From NCBI RefSeq assembly GCF_029433105.1, contig NZ_JARNTW010000029.1, positions 1-64,000 on the forward strand: a stretch of 64,000 nucleotides of DNA, in the 5' to 3' direction. Position numbers and translations under genes: made by a program. Origin of the DNA: Runella sp. MFBS21. Lineage in GTDB: Bacteria; Bacteroidota; Bacteroidia; Cytophagales; Spirosomataceae. Shown here piece by piece: positions 51,188 to 58,903 of this stretch; positions within the stretch are counted from its first letter, which is position 1; the number at the start of each line of letters is the position of its first letter. The notes beneath the pieces were generated by a model. That model did not search any database and had not been told where the DNA came from. It was given only the letters and a program-made list of their open reading frames with translations.

Positions 51188-52270
51188 ATGATTCAAAAAG
51201 TGTTTTTGTATCTCAGCAAATATTGTCTCATTTACAGCCTTTTTCTCTATTCTTTTTCCGTTTTTTCTCAAAAAAAATACCACAACCTTGTCTTGGAAGG
51301 AGGAGGTATCAGAGGGATTGCCTACTGTGGAGCCATTCAAGAACTCGAACAACGAGGGCTACTCAAAGACATCAGACGATTGGGAGGAACTTCAGCGGGT
51401 GCGATTCAGGCATCTTTGCTAGCGGTAGGCTACTCGGCAGCCGAACTTACGGATTTGGTAGCCACTATGAAAATACAATCATTTAACGATGGTCAATACA
51501 TTTTTGTGGGCGGAACCCAACGTCTCATCGAACGATTTGGATGGTACCGAGGAGATGCTTTTAAAAAGTGGATTGGCGAAAAAATCGAACGCAAAACAGG
51601 AAATGCTAGTTTGACTTTTGGCCAACTTCATAACCTTACCCAACAGGATAGTTGTTTTAAAGATTTATATGTAACCGTGACTAACCTTACGCAACAAAAA
51701 GCGATGGTATTGTCTCACGAGCATTTTTCAGATTTGACAATTGCCGATGCCGTAAGAGCCTCTATGTCGATTCCGTTGTATTATTGTGCGGTTTTTATGG
51801 ATAGCACTGGCAAGTTTTATGAACGCCCTCCTCGCAATATCGCGGCTGATGTACTGGTAGACGGAGGACTCTTGATGAACTATCCGATTGGTCTGTTTGA
51901 TCAAAATCGTTTTTTGAGTGCTCCCAACCCTTACATTAGTCCCGAATCACCTGTTTTCAATGCCGAAACCATAGGTCTGCGACTAGAAAGTGCGGAACAA
52001 ATCAAAGCCGACGCTCAAAATTTTGGACTTGCTCCTTATCCCATTCGTAGTTTTAAGACCTATATGGGGGCGTTTTACAATTTAGTTTCAGAAGCCGCTA
52101 ATCGGTACAACTTTCGCCCTGAAGACCTTCAGCGTACTATCTCCATAGATTTCAAAAATGTGGGAGCTAAAGTCAGAAAACTATCAGAAATAGAAAAAAA
52201 GACGCTAATTGATAGCGGAAAAGAATGTGTCGGAGATTTTTGCCAGCCTATTTCTTCTTTACAACACTGA
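51188..52270 (+). CDS. Secreted patatin-like phospholipase
   Basis: A 360-residue hydrolase with a signal peptide (about 1-27). The patatin catalytic set is complete: oxyanion loop GGGIRG (about 38-43), nucleophile GTSAG (Ser in LGGTSAGA), and catalytic DGG (VLVDGGLLMNYP). It should release fatty acids from phospholipids; as a secreted member it may act on membranes of other cells or on its own envelope. It has no autotransporter barrel and no T9SS domain. Its 3' end overlaps the convergent nucleotidase gene by 12 bp. Confidence 0.9.
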   Translation: MIQKVFLYLSKYCLIYSLFLYSFSVFSQKKYHNLVLEGGGIRGIAYCGAIQELEQRGLLKDIRRLGGTSAGAIQASLLAVGYSAAELTDLVATMKIQSFNDGQYIFVGGTQRLIERFGWYRGDAFKKWIGEKIERKTGNASLTFGQLHNLTQQDSCFKDLYVTVTNLTQQKAMVLSHEHFSDLTIADAVRASMSIPLYYCAVFMDSTGKFYERPPRNIAADVLVDGGLLMNYPIGLFDQNRFLSAPNPYISPESPVFNAETIGLRLESAEQIKADAQNFGLAPYPIRSFKTYMGAFYNLVSEAANRYNFRPEDLQRTISIDFKNVGAKVRKLSEIEKKTLIDSGKECVGDFCQPISSLQH

Positions 52271-52957
52271 TTTTAGCTCTTCTAAATGCTGAATGTCGTA
52301 AGTAGGTTTTGTTTCAAAAGCTAATTTTTTAGGATTATAATAAGCTGCATCCATTCCAAATCGCATAGCACCCATTACATCGGCTTCCCAGTTGTCTCCA
52401 ATCATCAAGCTCTCTTCTTGGCGAGCTTTAGCAGCATTTAAAGCAAACATAAAAATCTGAGCATCTGGCTTTTTAGCCCCCGCTTTTTCGTTGGTTATGA
52501 CATGCTGAAAATAATGCTGAATCCCTGCACTTTCCATTTTGGATGCCTGAATAGAATCAAAACCATTGGTCACGATGTGCAGTTGATAATTTCTTTCGGC
52601 ACAATAATCCAACAAAGCTACCGCCCCATCCAACAGGTGTGACTTTTGGGGTAATAATCGTAAATACTCTTCTCCCATATCTTTCCCAAATGCTAGCTGT
52701 GGTATTTTGAGTGCTTCAAAAACGAGTCTAAACCGATGCTCTCTGATATAGCCATGCGCAATACGTCCTTGGTCAAAATCAGCCCATAAACTTGTATTGA
52801 TTTCGATAAAAGTTTTAACAAAATCCCCCAATGAAACTACTCCATGATTCACAAGCTCGAAATCATGATAAATCTCCGTCAAAGACTCAGCTGAATTGCG
52901 TTCAAAATCCCAGAGTGTATGATCAAGATCAAAAAATAAGTGTTTGTAGTTTGGCAT
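52259..52957 (-). CDS. YjjG-type HAD nucleotidase
   Basis: A 232-residue HAD phosphatase: motif I FDLDHTLWDF (nucleophile Asp in LFFDLDHT), motif II IVTNG, motif III Lys in AGAKKPD, motif IV MIGDNWEADV. Trp in HTLWDFE is typical of the YjjG group, which hydrolyses non-canonical pyrimidine nucleotides and keeps them out of DNA. A TTG start at 52978 would add 7 residues; the ATG at 52957 fits the family start better. It is divergent from the MOSC gene with 35 bp between. Confidence 0.87.
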   Translation of the reverse strand: MPNYKHLFFDLDHTLWDFERNSAESLTEIYHDFELVNHGVVSLGDFVKTFIEINTSLWADFDQGRIAHGYIREHRFRLVFEALKIPQLAFGKDMGEEYLRLLPQKSHLLDGAVALLDYCAERNYQLHIVTNGFDSIQASKMESAGIQHYFQHVITNEKAGAKKPDAQIFMFALNAAKARQEESLMIGDNWEADVMGAMRFGMDAAYYNPKKLAFETKPTYDIQHLEELKSVL

Positions 52958-52992
52958 CGAATAACGAGTTTTGTGCAAATCTACGAACTAGA

Positions 52993-53832
52993 ATGACGTC
53001 TCCTCTTATACTTTCCGAAATCTTCATCTATCCTGTTAAGTCGCTATCAGGGATTCGCCTCTCAGAGGCAATTGTAGAAGAACGTGGTCTTCGCCATGAT
53101 CGCCGATGGTTAATTATTGATGATAATAATCTTTTTGTGACCCAACGCCAACATCCTCACATGGCTCTTATTGATGTATCTTTAGGTTCAGAGGGTTTAT
53201 TTTTACGGCATCGTACTCGTGATTTGGGTGAGTTGGCTGTACCGTTTCTGCCTCAAACCTCTGATAAAGTGAATGTCACCGTTTGGGATGACCAAATGGA
53301 GGCCATAATAGTGAGCGATAGCGCCAATGAGTGGTTAAGTCAAACGCTCGGATTTTCAGTTCGCTTGGTTTATTTGCCAGAGACTTCTCCCCGACTGGCT
53401 GACCGACGTTATTCTCCTCTGGATATCAATGTAAGTTTTGCGGATGGATATCCTTTTTTGGTGGTTGGACAATCTTCTTTGGATGACTTAAACGTTCGTT
53501 TGCCGCAGCCTATTTCTATCTTAAGATTTAGGCCTAATTTGGTATTTGAAGGTGGACTCGCGTATGATGAAGACCAATGGTATGAGTTTTCGATAGGAGA
53601 TCTTTCTTTTTATGGTGTAAAACCCTGTGCGCGTTGTGTCCTTACTACAGTAGACCCCGAAAAAGGAGAAATCGCAGGTAAAGAACCGCTTCGTACTTTA
53701 TCTACCTATCGAAAGCATAACAATAAGATTTTCTTTGGTCAAAATGTAATTACAGCTCAAACCGGGATTATTCGAGTAGGGGATGAGATAATTGTATCAA
53801 GCAGGCAACAACGCCAAACAATGTCTGTTTAA
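52993..53832 (+). CDS. MOSC-domain (YcbX/mARC-like) molybdenum-cofactor protein
   Basis: A 279-residue protein: an N-terminal MOSC_N beta-barrel (about 1-125; IYPVKSLSGI, RGLRHDRRWLI) and a MOSC domain (about 130-270; FADGYPFLVV, FRPNLVFEG, KPCARCVLTTVDP). The Cys in KPCARC matches the molybdenum-ligating Cys of YcbX/mARC proteins, which reduce N-hydroxylated compounds. No fused ferredoxin domain is present, so a separate electron donor is needed. The frame is open from 52831, but the earlier part overlaps the divergent gene; the ATG at 52993 matches the domain start. Confidence 0.86.
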   Translation: MTSPLILSEIFIYPVKSLSGIRLSEAIVEERGLRHDRRWLIIDDNNLFVTQRQHPHMALIDVSLGSEGLFLRHRTRDLGELAVPFLPQTSDKVNVTVWDDQMEAIIVSDSANEWLSQTLGFSVRLVYLPETSPRLADRRYSPLDINVSFADGYPFLVVGQSSLDDLNVRLPQPISILRFRPNLVFEGGLAYDEDQWYEFSIGDLSFYGVKPCARCVLTTVDPEKGEIAGKEPLRTLSTYRKHNNKIFFGQNVITAQTGIIRVGDEIIVSSRQQRQTMSV

Positions 53833-53879
53833 AATGGTTTGATATTGCAGGGTTTGTTTTGTTAAACTTTGTTGCGGAG

Positions 53880-53984
53880 GGGTTAAATTAATTGATTTCT
53901 AAATTTTCACGGACGGGTTAAATCGATTCGTCTCTAAATTTTCACAGGCAGATTAACTCAATTTACTTCTAAATTTTTACGGAC
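53880..53984. repeat. Three tandem 35-bp repeats
   Basis: Units at 53880-53914, 53915-53949 and 53950-53984 share TCTAAATTTT(C/T)AC and an ending (C)GGAC or AGGC, and the first two begin GGGTTAAAT. Directly after them GGGTCGTCCGTG forms a short inverted repeat with the last ACGGAC. They occupy most of the gap before the carotenoid desaturase gene and may contain its control region. Confidence 0.7.
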
Positions 53985-54003
53985 GGGTCGTCCGTGCCAC
54001 AGA

Positions 54004-55473
54004 ATGAAAAAAGCGGCAGTTATCGGGGCTGGCATTGCTGGCATTGCTTCAAGTATAAGACTAGCCAATAAAGGCTATGAAGTGCATATTTTTGAAGCAA
54101 ATTTGTATCCAGGGGGCAAATTATCAAGTTTTGAGTTAAAAAGGTTTCGATTTGATGCGGGACCGTCTCTGTTTACGATGCCCCATTTGGTAGATGAGTT
54201 GTTTCGAATTTCAGGAAAAAACCCGCAAGATTATTTTGATTATATTCGCTTAGATGAAGCTTGTCGGTATTTTTGGGATGATGATACCCAGCTTATAGCT
54301 TACGCTACTCAGCAAGCATTTGCGAAAGAAATAGAAGAAAAACTAGGGGAACCTGCCCAACATGTTTTAAATCATTTAAAAGACAGTGCCCTGAAATACG
54401 AGGTTACTGAAAAGCTATTTCTTCATCGTTCACTCCACAAAATAGGTACTTATTTCAATCGAGATGCCCTGAAAGGCTACCTCAACTTGCATCATTTAGA
54501 GGCATTTACAACCATGAATCGTGCCAATGAAAAACGTTTCCAAAATCCTCGCGTAGTGCAGTTGTTTAATCGTTATGCCACCTACAATGGCTCCAATCCT
54601 TATCAAACACCTGCTACGATGAATATTATTCCTCATTTAGAATATAACATCGGAGCTTTTTTTCCCAAAAAAGGAATGGTCTCCATTACTGAGAGCTTGG
54701 TGCAGCTCGCTAAAGAATTAGGCGTCGAGTTCCACTTCAATACCTTAATATCAAAAATTGAAACCCGTACTGATAGAGTGCAGTCCTTAGTTATTTCAGA
54801 TGGCTCATCACTTAATTTTGATATAGTGGTAAGCAATATGGACATTGTTAATACTTTCAGAAAACTGTTGCCTCAAGCTCGTCAACCCGAACGCATTCTG
54901 GACCAACCTAAATCTAGTTCTGCTTTGATTTTTTATTGGGGTATCAATCACTCCTTCTCACAACTTGGGTTGCACAATATTTTTTTCTCAAACGACTACC
55001 CAACTGAGTTTCAACATTTATTTCAACAAAAAACTATTTATTCTGACCCAACAGTCTACGTCAATATCACGTCCAAACACAAACCCGACGATGCTCCCGC
55101 AGGAAAAGAAAACTGGTTTGTAATGGTGAATGCGCCCAACAATGAAGGACAAAACTGGGATGATTTAATAAAGCAAACACGTCAAAATATCCAGAAAAAA
55201 TTGGGAGAAGTGCTCAAAAAAGATTTGTCAACACTTATTGAATGTGAAGAGGTTTTGGACCCTCGCAGTATAGAAACAAAGACTTCTAGTTCGCAAGGGT
55301 CATTGTACGGCAACAGTTCCAACAATCGTTTTGCGGCATTTTTACGTCACGCAAATTTTTCAAGCCAATTCAAAAACCTTTACTTTGTAGGGGGAAGTGT
55401 GCACCCTGGTGGCGGAATTCCTCTGGCTATCTTGTCGGCCAAAATTGCTACTGACCTAATCCCCAAAGCCTAA
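54004..55473 (+). CDS. crtD: Carotenoid desaturase (phytoene desaturase family, probably CrtD type)
   Basis: A 489-residue FAD-dependent desaturase. The N-terminal dinucleotide fold GAGIAGIASSIRLA is followed by EANLYPGGKL and the C-terminal GGSVHPGGGIPLAILSAKIA typical of CrtI-family enzymes. The AGPSLFTMP segment resembles 1-hydroxycarotenoid 3,4-desaturase (CrtD) of Bacteroidota more than phytoene desaturase CrtI, so the enzyme may act late in pathways to carotenoids such as saproxanthin or flexixanthin. No other carotenoid gene is in the window, so the product is not proven. The ATG is 19 bp past the tandem repeats. Confidence 0.75.
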   Translation: MKKAAVIGAGIAGIASSIRLANKGYEVHIFEANLYPGGKLSSFELKRFRFDAGPSLFTMPHLVDELFRISGKNPQDYFDYIRLDEACRYFWDDDTQLIAYATQQAFAKEIEEKLGEPAQHVLNHLKDSALKYEVTEKLFLHRSLHKIGTYFNRDALKGYLNLHHLEAFTTMNRANEKRFQNPRVVQLFNRYATYNGSNPYQTPATMNIIPHLEYNIGAFFPKKGMVSITESLVQLAKELGVEFHFNTLISKIETRTDRVQSLVISDGSSLNFDIVVSNMDIVNTFRKLLPQARQPERILDQPKSSSALIFYWGINHSFSQLGLHNIFFSNDYPTEFQHLFQQKTIYSDPTVYVNITSKHKPDDAPAGKENWFVMVNAPNNEGQNWDDLIKQTRQNIQKKLGEVLKKDLSTLIECEEVLDPRSIETKTSSSQGSLYGNSSNNRFAAFLRHANFSSQFKNLYFVGGSVHPGGGIPLAILSAKIATDLIPKA

Positions 55474-55529
55474 AAAGACATTTAGGCTCGATTTTTGCTT
55501 GAAAATATTCAGTCTTTTTCTTTTTTTAA

Positions 55530-56573
55530 TTGAAAAAACTTAGATTCCTTATATATCATTTCATTCTATCCACTCTACGGTTATCCTGTAGAGCCATTTT
55601 TTTATTGTGGATAGGCAGTCCTTACCTATCTCAGGCCCAACAATTGCCCCAATACGCTCAGTATATTCAAAACAATTTTTTGATTAATCCTGCCCTTGCT
55701 GGTATTGAAAACTATGCCGATGCCCGCTTGGGATATCGACAACAATGGGCTGGCCTTGCTGACGCACCTCGCACTTTTTACGTGACAGCTCACTTGCCTA
55801 TCGGAAATCCTGATTTTGAAATCGAACCTGCTTCCCCTCGTTTTAGCTTTGGTCGTACTCCTGTCGTCACCTTGCCTGATGCCCACGCAGGAGCAGGGCT
55901 ATCTCTTGTCCGGGACCAAATAGGCCCTTGGTCGAGGTTTTCTTTTAGTGCAAGCGCGGCTTATCACTATCCTATCAACGACGATTGGCAAATTAGCGGA
56001 GGCCTTGCCGCTGGAATCACCCAGCATACGCTTGATTTTGATTACATCAAACTAGCCAATACGCAAGACCCATTATTAACCGTGGGCAAAATCAGCACCT
56101 TACGACCCGACCTACATATGGGTATCTGGGCGTATTCTCCCGATTTTTTTGCAGGTTTTTCTGTGCAACAGATTTTGGGGACGAAATTAAAATTTCAACG
56201 TAGCAACTATGATTGGCAAGGCAAATTAGTCCCTCACTATTTTATCACTGCCGGCTATCGGCTTAGCCTTTTTGACGATTGGGACTTTACACCTTCTGTT
56301 TTGTTCAAAAAATCAACCGACGGGCCACTTTCTTGGGACTTAAATTTGAAGTTTAGCTATCTAAATCAATTTTGGTTTGGAGTTTCATATCGCCAAAGAG
56401 ACGCTTTTTTGGGGTGGGTAGGAGCCCGCCTTGCCCAAAAGTTCACCTTTACCTATACTTACGAATATGGCATTTCGTCCCTTTCTTCAAGTACTCGTGG
56501 CTCTCACGAACTGACCTTAGGTGTCACTTTCGGCAATCGAAATCACTATACTTCTCCGAGGAGTTTTTGGTAA
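55530..56573 (+). CDS. PorP/SprF family outer-membrane protein
   Basis: A 347-residue PorP/SprF-type protein. A signal peptide (about 1-36, ending SQAQQ) leads into the family start LPQYAQYIQNNFLINPALAG, then a GYRQQWAGL motif and a beta-barrel-like rest. These proteins serve type IX secretion and often pair with one large secreted substrate such as SprB. No ATG opens the frame; the first usable codon is TTG at 55530, which gives a complete signal peptide. No adjacent large adhesin is found, but the 1239-5840 surface protein is a possible client in the same genome region (inference). Confidence 0.85.
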   Translation: MKKLRFLIYHFILSTLRLSCRAIFLLWIGSPYLSQAQQLPQYAQYIQNNFLINPALAGIENYADARLGYRQQWAGLADAPRTFYVTAHLPIGNPDFEIEPASPRFSFGRTPVVTLPDAHAGAGLSLVRDQIGPWSRFSFSASAAYHYPINDDWQISGGLAAGITQHTLDFDYIKLANTQDPLLTVGKISTLRPDLHMGIWAYSPDFFAGFSVQQILGTKLKFQRSNYDWQGKLVPHYFITAGYRLSLFDDWDFTPSVLFKKSTDGPLSWDLNLKFSYLNQFWFGVSYRQRDAFLGWVGARLAQKFTFTYTYEYGISSLSSSTRGSHELTLGVTFGNRNHYTSPRSFW

Positions 56574-56679
56574 AAACGTTTTGTTTTTTTATAATAAAAC
56601 GAATCTCTCACCAACTAAGGAACTCCAAAAAGTGTTGTAGAAACAGTGGCATCACCCAAACTCTTATTTTCTAATCATT

Positions 56680-57693
56680 ATGAAAGCTGCACTTATTCCT
56701 GAAATCAATCGGGCTGTAACTATCCAAGAAGTTGAAAAACCAACACCTGGACAAGGAGAAGTGATTGTTAAAATAAAAGCAGCGTCCCTCAATCACCGCG
56801 ATGTGTTTGTCCAACAAGGCAAATATCCTGGTATGAAACTCCCCGTAATCATTGGTTCAGATGGCGCGGGTACAGTGGTCGAAATAGGAGAGGGACTCTC
56901 AGATACCTGGCTTGGCAAAGACGTCATCATCAACCCATCTCATAATTGGGGAGATGACGACCGTTTTTACAGTAAATCTTTCAAAATCTTAGGAATGCCT
57001 GATAATGGCACCTTTGCCGAGTATGTCAAAGTAGAAGCCAAGTATCTGCATATCAAGCCTACACACTTAAGTTTTGAAGCCGCAGCAGCACTTCCGCTTG
57101 GGGGGCTTACCGCTTGGCGCGCACTTATGTCAAGGGCTGGCCTCAAAGCAAATGAAAAAGTACTTGTGACTGGCATAGGGGGAGGGGTAGCTTTATTTAC
57201 CTTGCAATTTGCGACAGCAGCGGGTGCCGAAGTATGGGTCACATCAAGTTCTGATGAAAAAATCAGCAAAGCAATTGAATTGGGTGCCAAAGGAGGTATT
57301 AATTATAAAGACCCCAATTGGGCCAAAAATTTGATAAATGCCACTGGCGGCGACCGCAGCGGGTATTTTGATGTCATCATTGATAGTGCATGTGGGCCTG
57401 GTTTTGCCAAGCTTATTGATTTAGCAAAACCAGGCGGCCGTATTTGTTTTTTTGGCGGCACCACAGGCAATATCACGGATATAGCACCAAGTAAAGTGTT
57501 TTTTAAACAACTCAATATTTATGGTTCTACCATGGGTACCGAAGCCGAATTTGAAGCCATGGTTAGGTTTGTAGAAACACACCAAATTCAACCTATCATA
57601 GACCAAACTTTTTCTTTGGAAGAGACAGAAACGGCATTAAGAAAAATGGATCATGGAACACAGTTTGGTAAGATTGTGTTGAAACTTGGGTGA
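56680..57693 (+). CDS. Zinc-independent medium-chain dehydrogenase/reductase (quinone-oxidoreductase-like)
   Basis: A 337-residue MDR enzyme. The N-terminal GroES-like domain has LNHRDVFVQQGKYP and GSDGAGTVVEIG, and the Rossmann fold has VTGIGGGVALFTLQFA, which binds NADPH. The structural four-Cys and catalytic Cys/His zinc ligands of alcohol dehydrogenases are missing, so a quinone-oxidoreductase-like reaction is expected. The substrate is unknown. It has no close neighbours in an operon; rlmN follows after 68 bp. Confidence 0.87.
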   Translation: MKAALIPEINRAVTIQEVEKPTPGQGEVIVKIKAASLNHRDVFVQQGKYPGMKLPVIIGSDGAGTVVEIGEGLSDTWLGKDVIINPSHNWGDDDRFYSKSFKILGMPDNGTFAEYVKVEAKYLHIKPTHLSFEAAAALPLGGLTAWRALMSRAGLKANEKVLVTGIGGGVALFTLQFATAAGAEVWVTSSSDEKISKAIELGAKGGINYKDPNWAKNLINATGGDRSGYFDVIIDSACGPGFAKLIDLAKPGGRICFFGGTTGNITDIAPSKVFFKQLNIYGSTMGTEAEFEAMVRFVETHQIQPIIDQTFSLEETETALRKMDHGTQFGKIVLKLG

Positions 57694-57761
57694 TGGTCTG
57701 TAAATCAGTACCTTTGCAATACAAATAATTTAGAGACAAGCACTCTAAATTTCTATTTACA

Positions 57762-58829
57762 ATGACAGAAACAATCTTAGTCCCCAAGCAGGATATACGC
57801 AAACTCTCCATTGCTCAACTCAAAGAATGGCTTGGACAACATGGAGAACAACCTTTTCGTGCCAAACAAATTTTTGAATGGTTGTGGAAAAAATCTGCTA
57901 CCTCTTTTGACGATATGAGTAATCTTTCACTCAAAACGAGAGAATTACTAAATCATCATTTTGAAATCCGAGCTATTACGAATGCCAAGTCGCAAAAAAG
58001 CAACGACGGCACTATAAAATCGGCATTCAAACTTTATGACCAGCACCTCATTGAGGGGGTGCTGATTCCAGCCGATGATCGTATGACAGCTTGCGTCTCT
58101 AGTCAAGTGGGATGTTCGCTTACATGTAAGTTTTGTGCTACTGGATACATGGAGCGTAAACGCAACCTCGATGCCTCTGAAATGTACGACCAAGTGGTTG
58201 CTATCGACCGGCAAGCAAAAGAAAACTTTGGTACACCTCTTACCAATATTGTATACATGGGAATGGGAGAGCCGCTGTTGAACTACACCAATGTACTTGA
58301 ATCCATCGATAAAATCACCTCTCCCGATGGACTAGGAATGGCTCCTAAACGAATCACTGTGTCGACAGCTGGAATCGCCAAAATGATAAAAAAATTAGGA
58401 GATGATGGGGTAAAATTCAACCTTGCTCTTTCGCTGCATGCAGCCAATGATACGAAAAGAAACCAGATTATGCCCATCAATGAGTCTAACTCACTGAAGA
58501 ATTTGGCAGAAGCATTACAGTATTTTTACCGTAAAACCAAAAATCGAATTACGTTTGAATACATCGTATTTCACAATTTCAATGATACGCTCCAAGATGC
58601 CAAAGAGCTGTGGGAGTTTACCAAAAAAGTACCCTCCAAAGTGAATATCATTGAGTATAACCCCATCGCCGAAGCAGCCTTTAAGAATACCGAAGCCGAC
58701 AAATTGGACCAATTTGCCAAATTTCTAGAAAACAAAGGCGTCGTGGTCAATGTACGTAGAAGCAGAGGCAAAGACATAGATGCCGCTTGCGGACAGCTTG
58801 CCAACCGAGAAAAAGAAGGGGCAGCATAA
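57762..58829 (+). CDS. rlmN: Dual-specificity 23S rRNA/tRNA adenine C2-methyltransferase RlmN
   Basis: A 355-residue radical-SAM enzyme methylating C2 of A2503 in 23S rRNA and A37 in some tRNAs. The CxxxCxxC cluster motif GCSLTCKFC is present, with the supporting Cys in TACVSSQVG and the methyl-carrying Cys in the C-terminal DAACGQLAN. An N-terminal RNA-binding domain (about 1-100) precedes the barrel. All residues needed for activity are visible. It is followed by a strong terminator and convergent with the hexosaminidase gene. Confidence 0.95.
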   Translation: MTETILVPKQDIRKLSIAQLKEWLGQHGEQPFRAKQIFEWLWKKSATSFDDMSNLSLKTRELLNHHFEIRAITNAKSQKSNDGTIKSAFKLYDQHLIEGVLIPADDRMTACVSSQVGCSLTCKFCATGYMERKRNLDASEMYDQVVAIDRQAKENFGTPLTNIVYMGMGEPLLNYTNVLESIDKITSPDGLGMAPKRITVSTAGIAKMIKKLGDDGVKFNLALSLHAANDTKRNQIMPINESNSLKNLAEALQYFYRKTKNRITFEYIVFHNFNDTLQDAKELWEFTKKVPSKVNIIEYNPIAEAAFKNTEADKLDQFAKFLENKGVVVNVRRSRGKDIDAACGQLANREKEGAA

Positions 58830-58843
58830 AAATTTAATATATT

Positions 58844-58887
58844 ATCAAAAAGGGTGGTTTAGCCAATTATAAACCACCCTTTTTGAT
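58844..58887. terminator. Strong bidirectional terminator
   Basis: Perfect 17-bp stem (58844-58860 with 58871-58887; core AAAAAGGGTGGTTT) with a 10-base loop and A/T runs at both bases. It lies between the rlmN stop (58829) and the end of the convergent gene (58904). Confidence 0.9.
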
Positions 58888-58903
58888 TTCTGTATAGCAA
58901 ACC

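Noticed and set aside
51134-51352. 72-codon minus-strand frame
   Set aside because: It is antisense to the signal peptide and oxyanion loop of the patatin gene and has no support.
53880-53984. CRISPR-like array
   Set aside because: The three 35-bp units are adjacent without spacers and no cas gene is present, so it is a plain tandem repeat.
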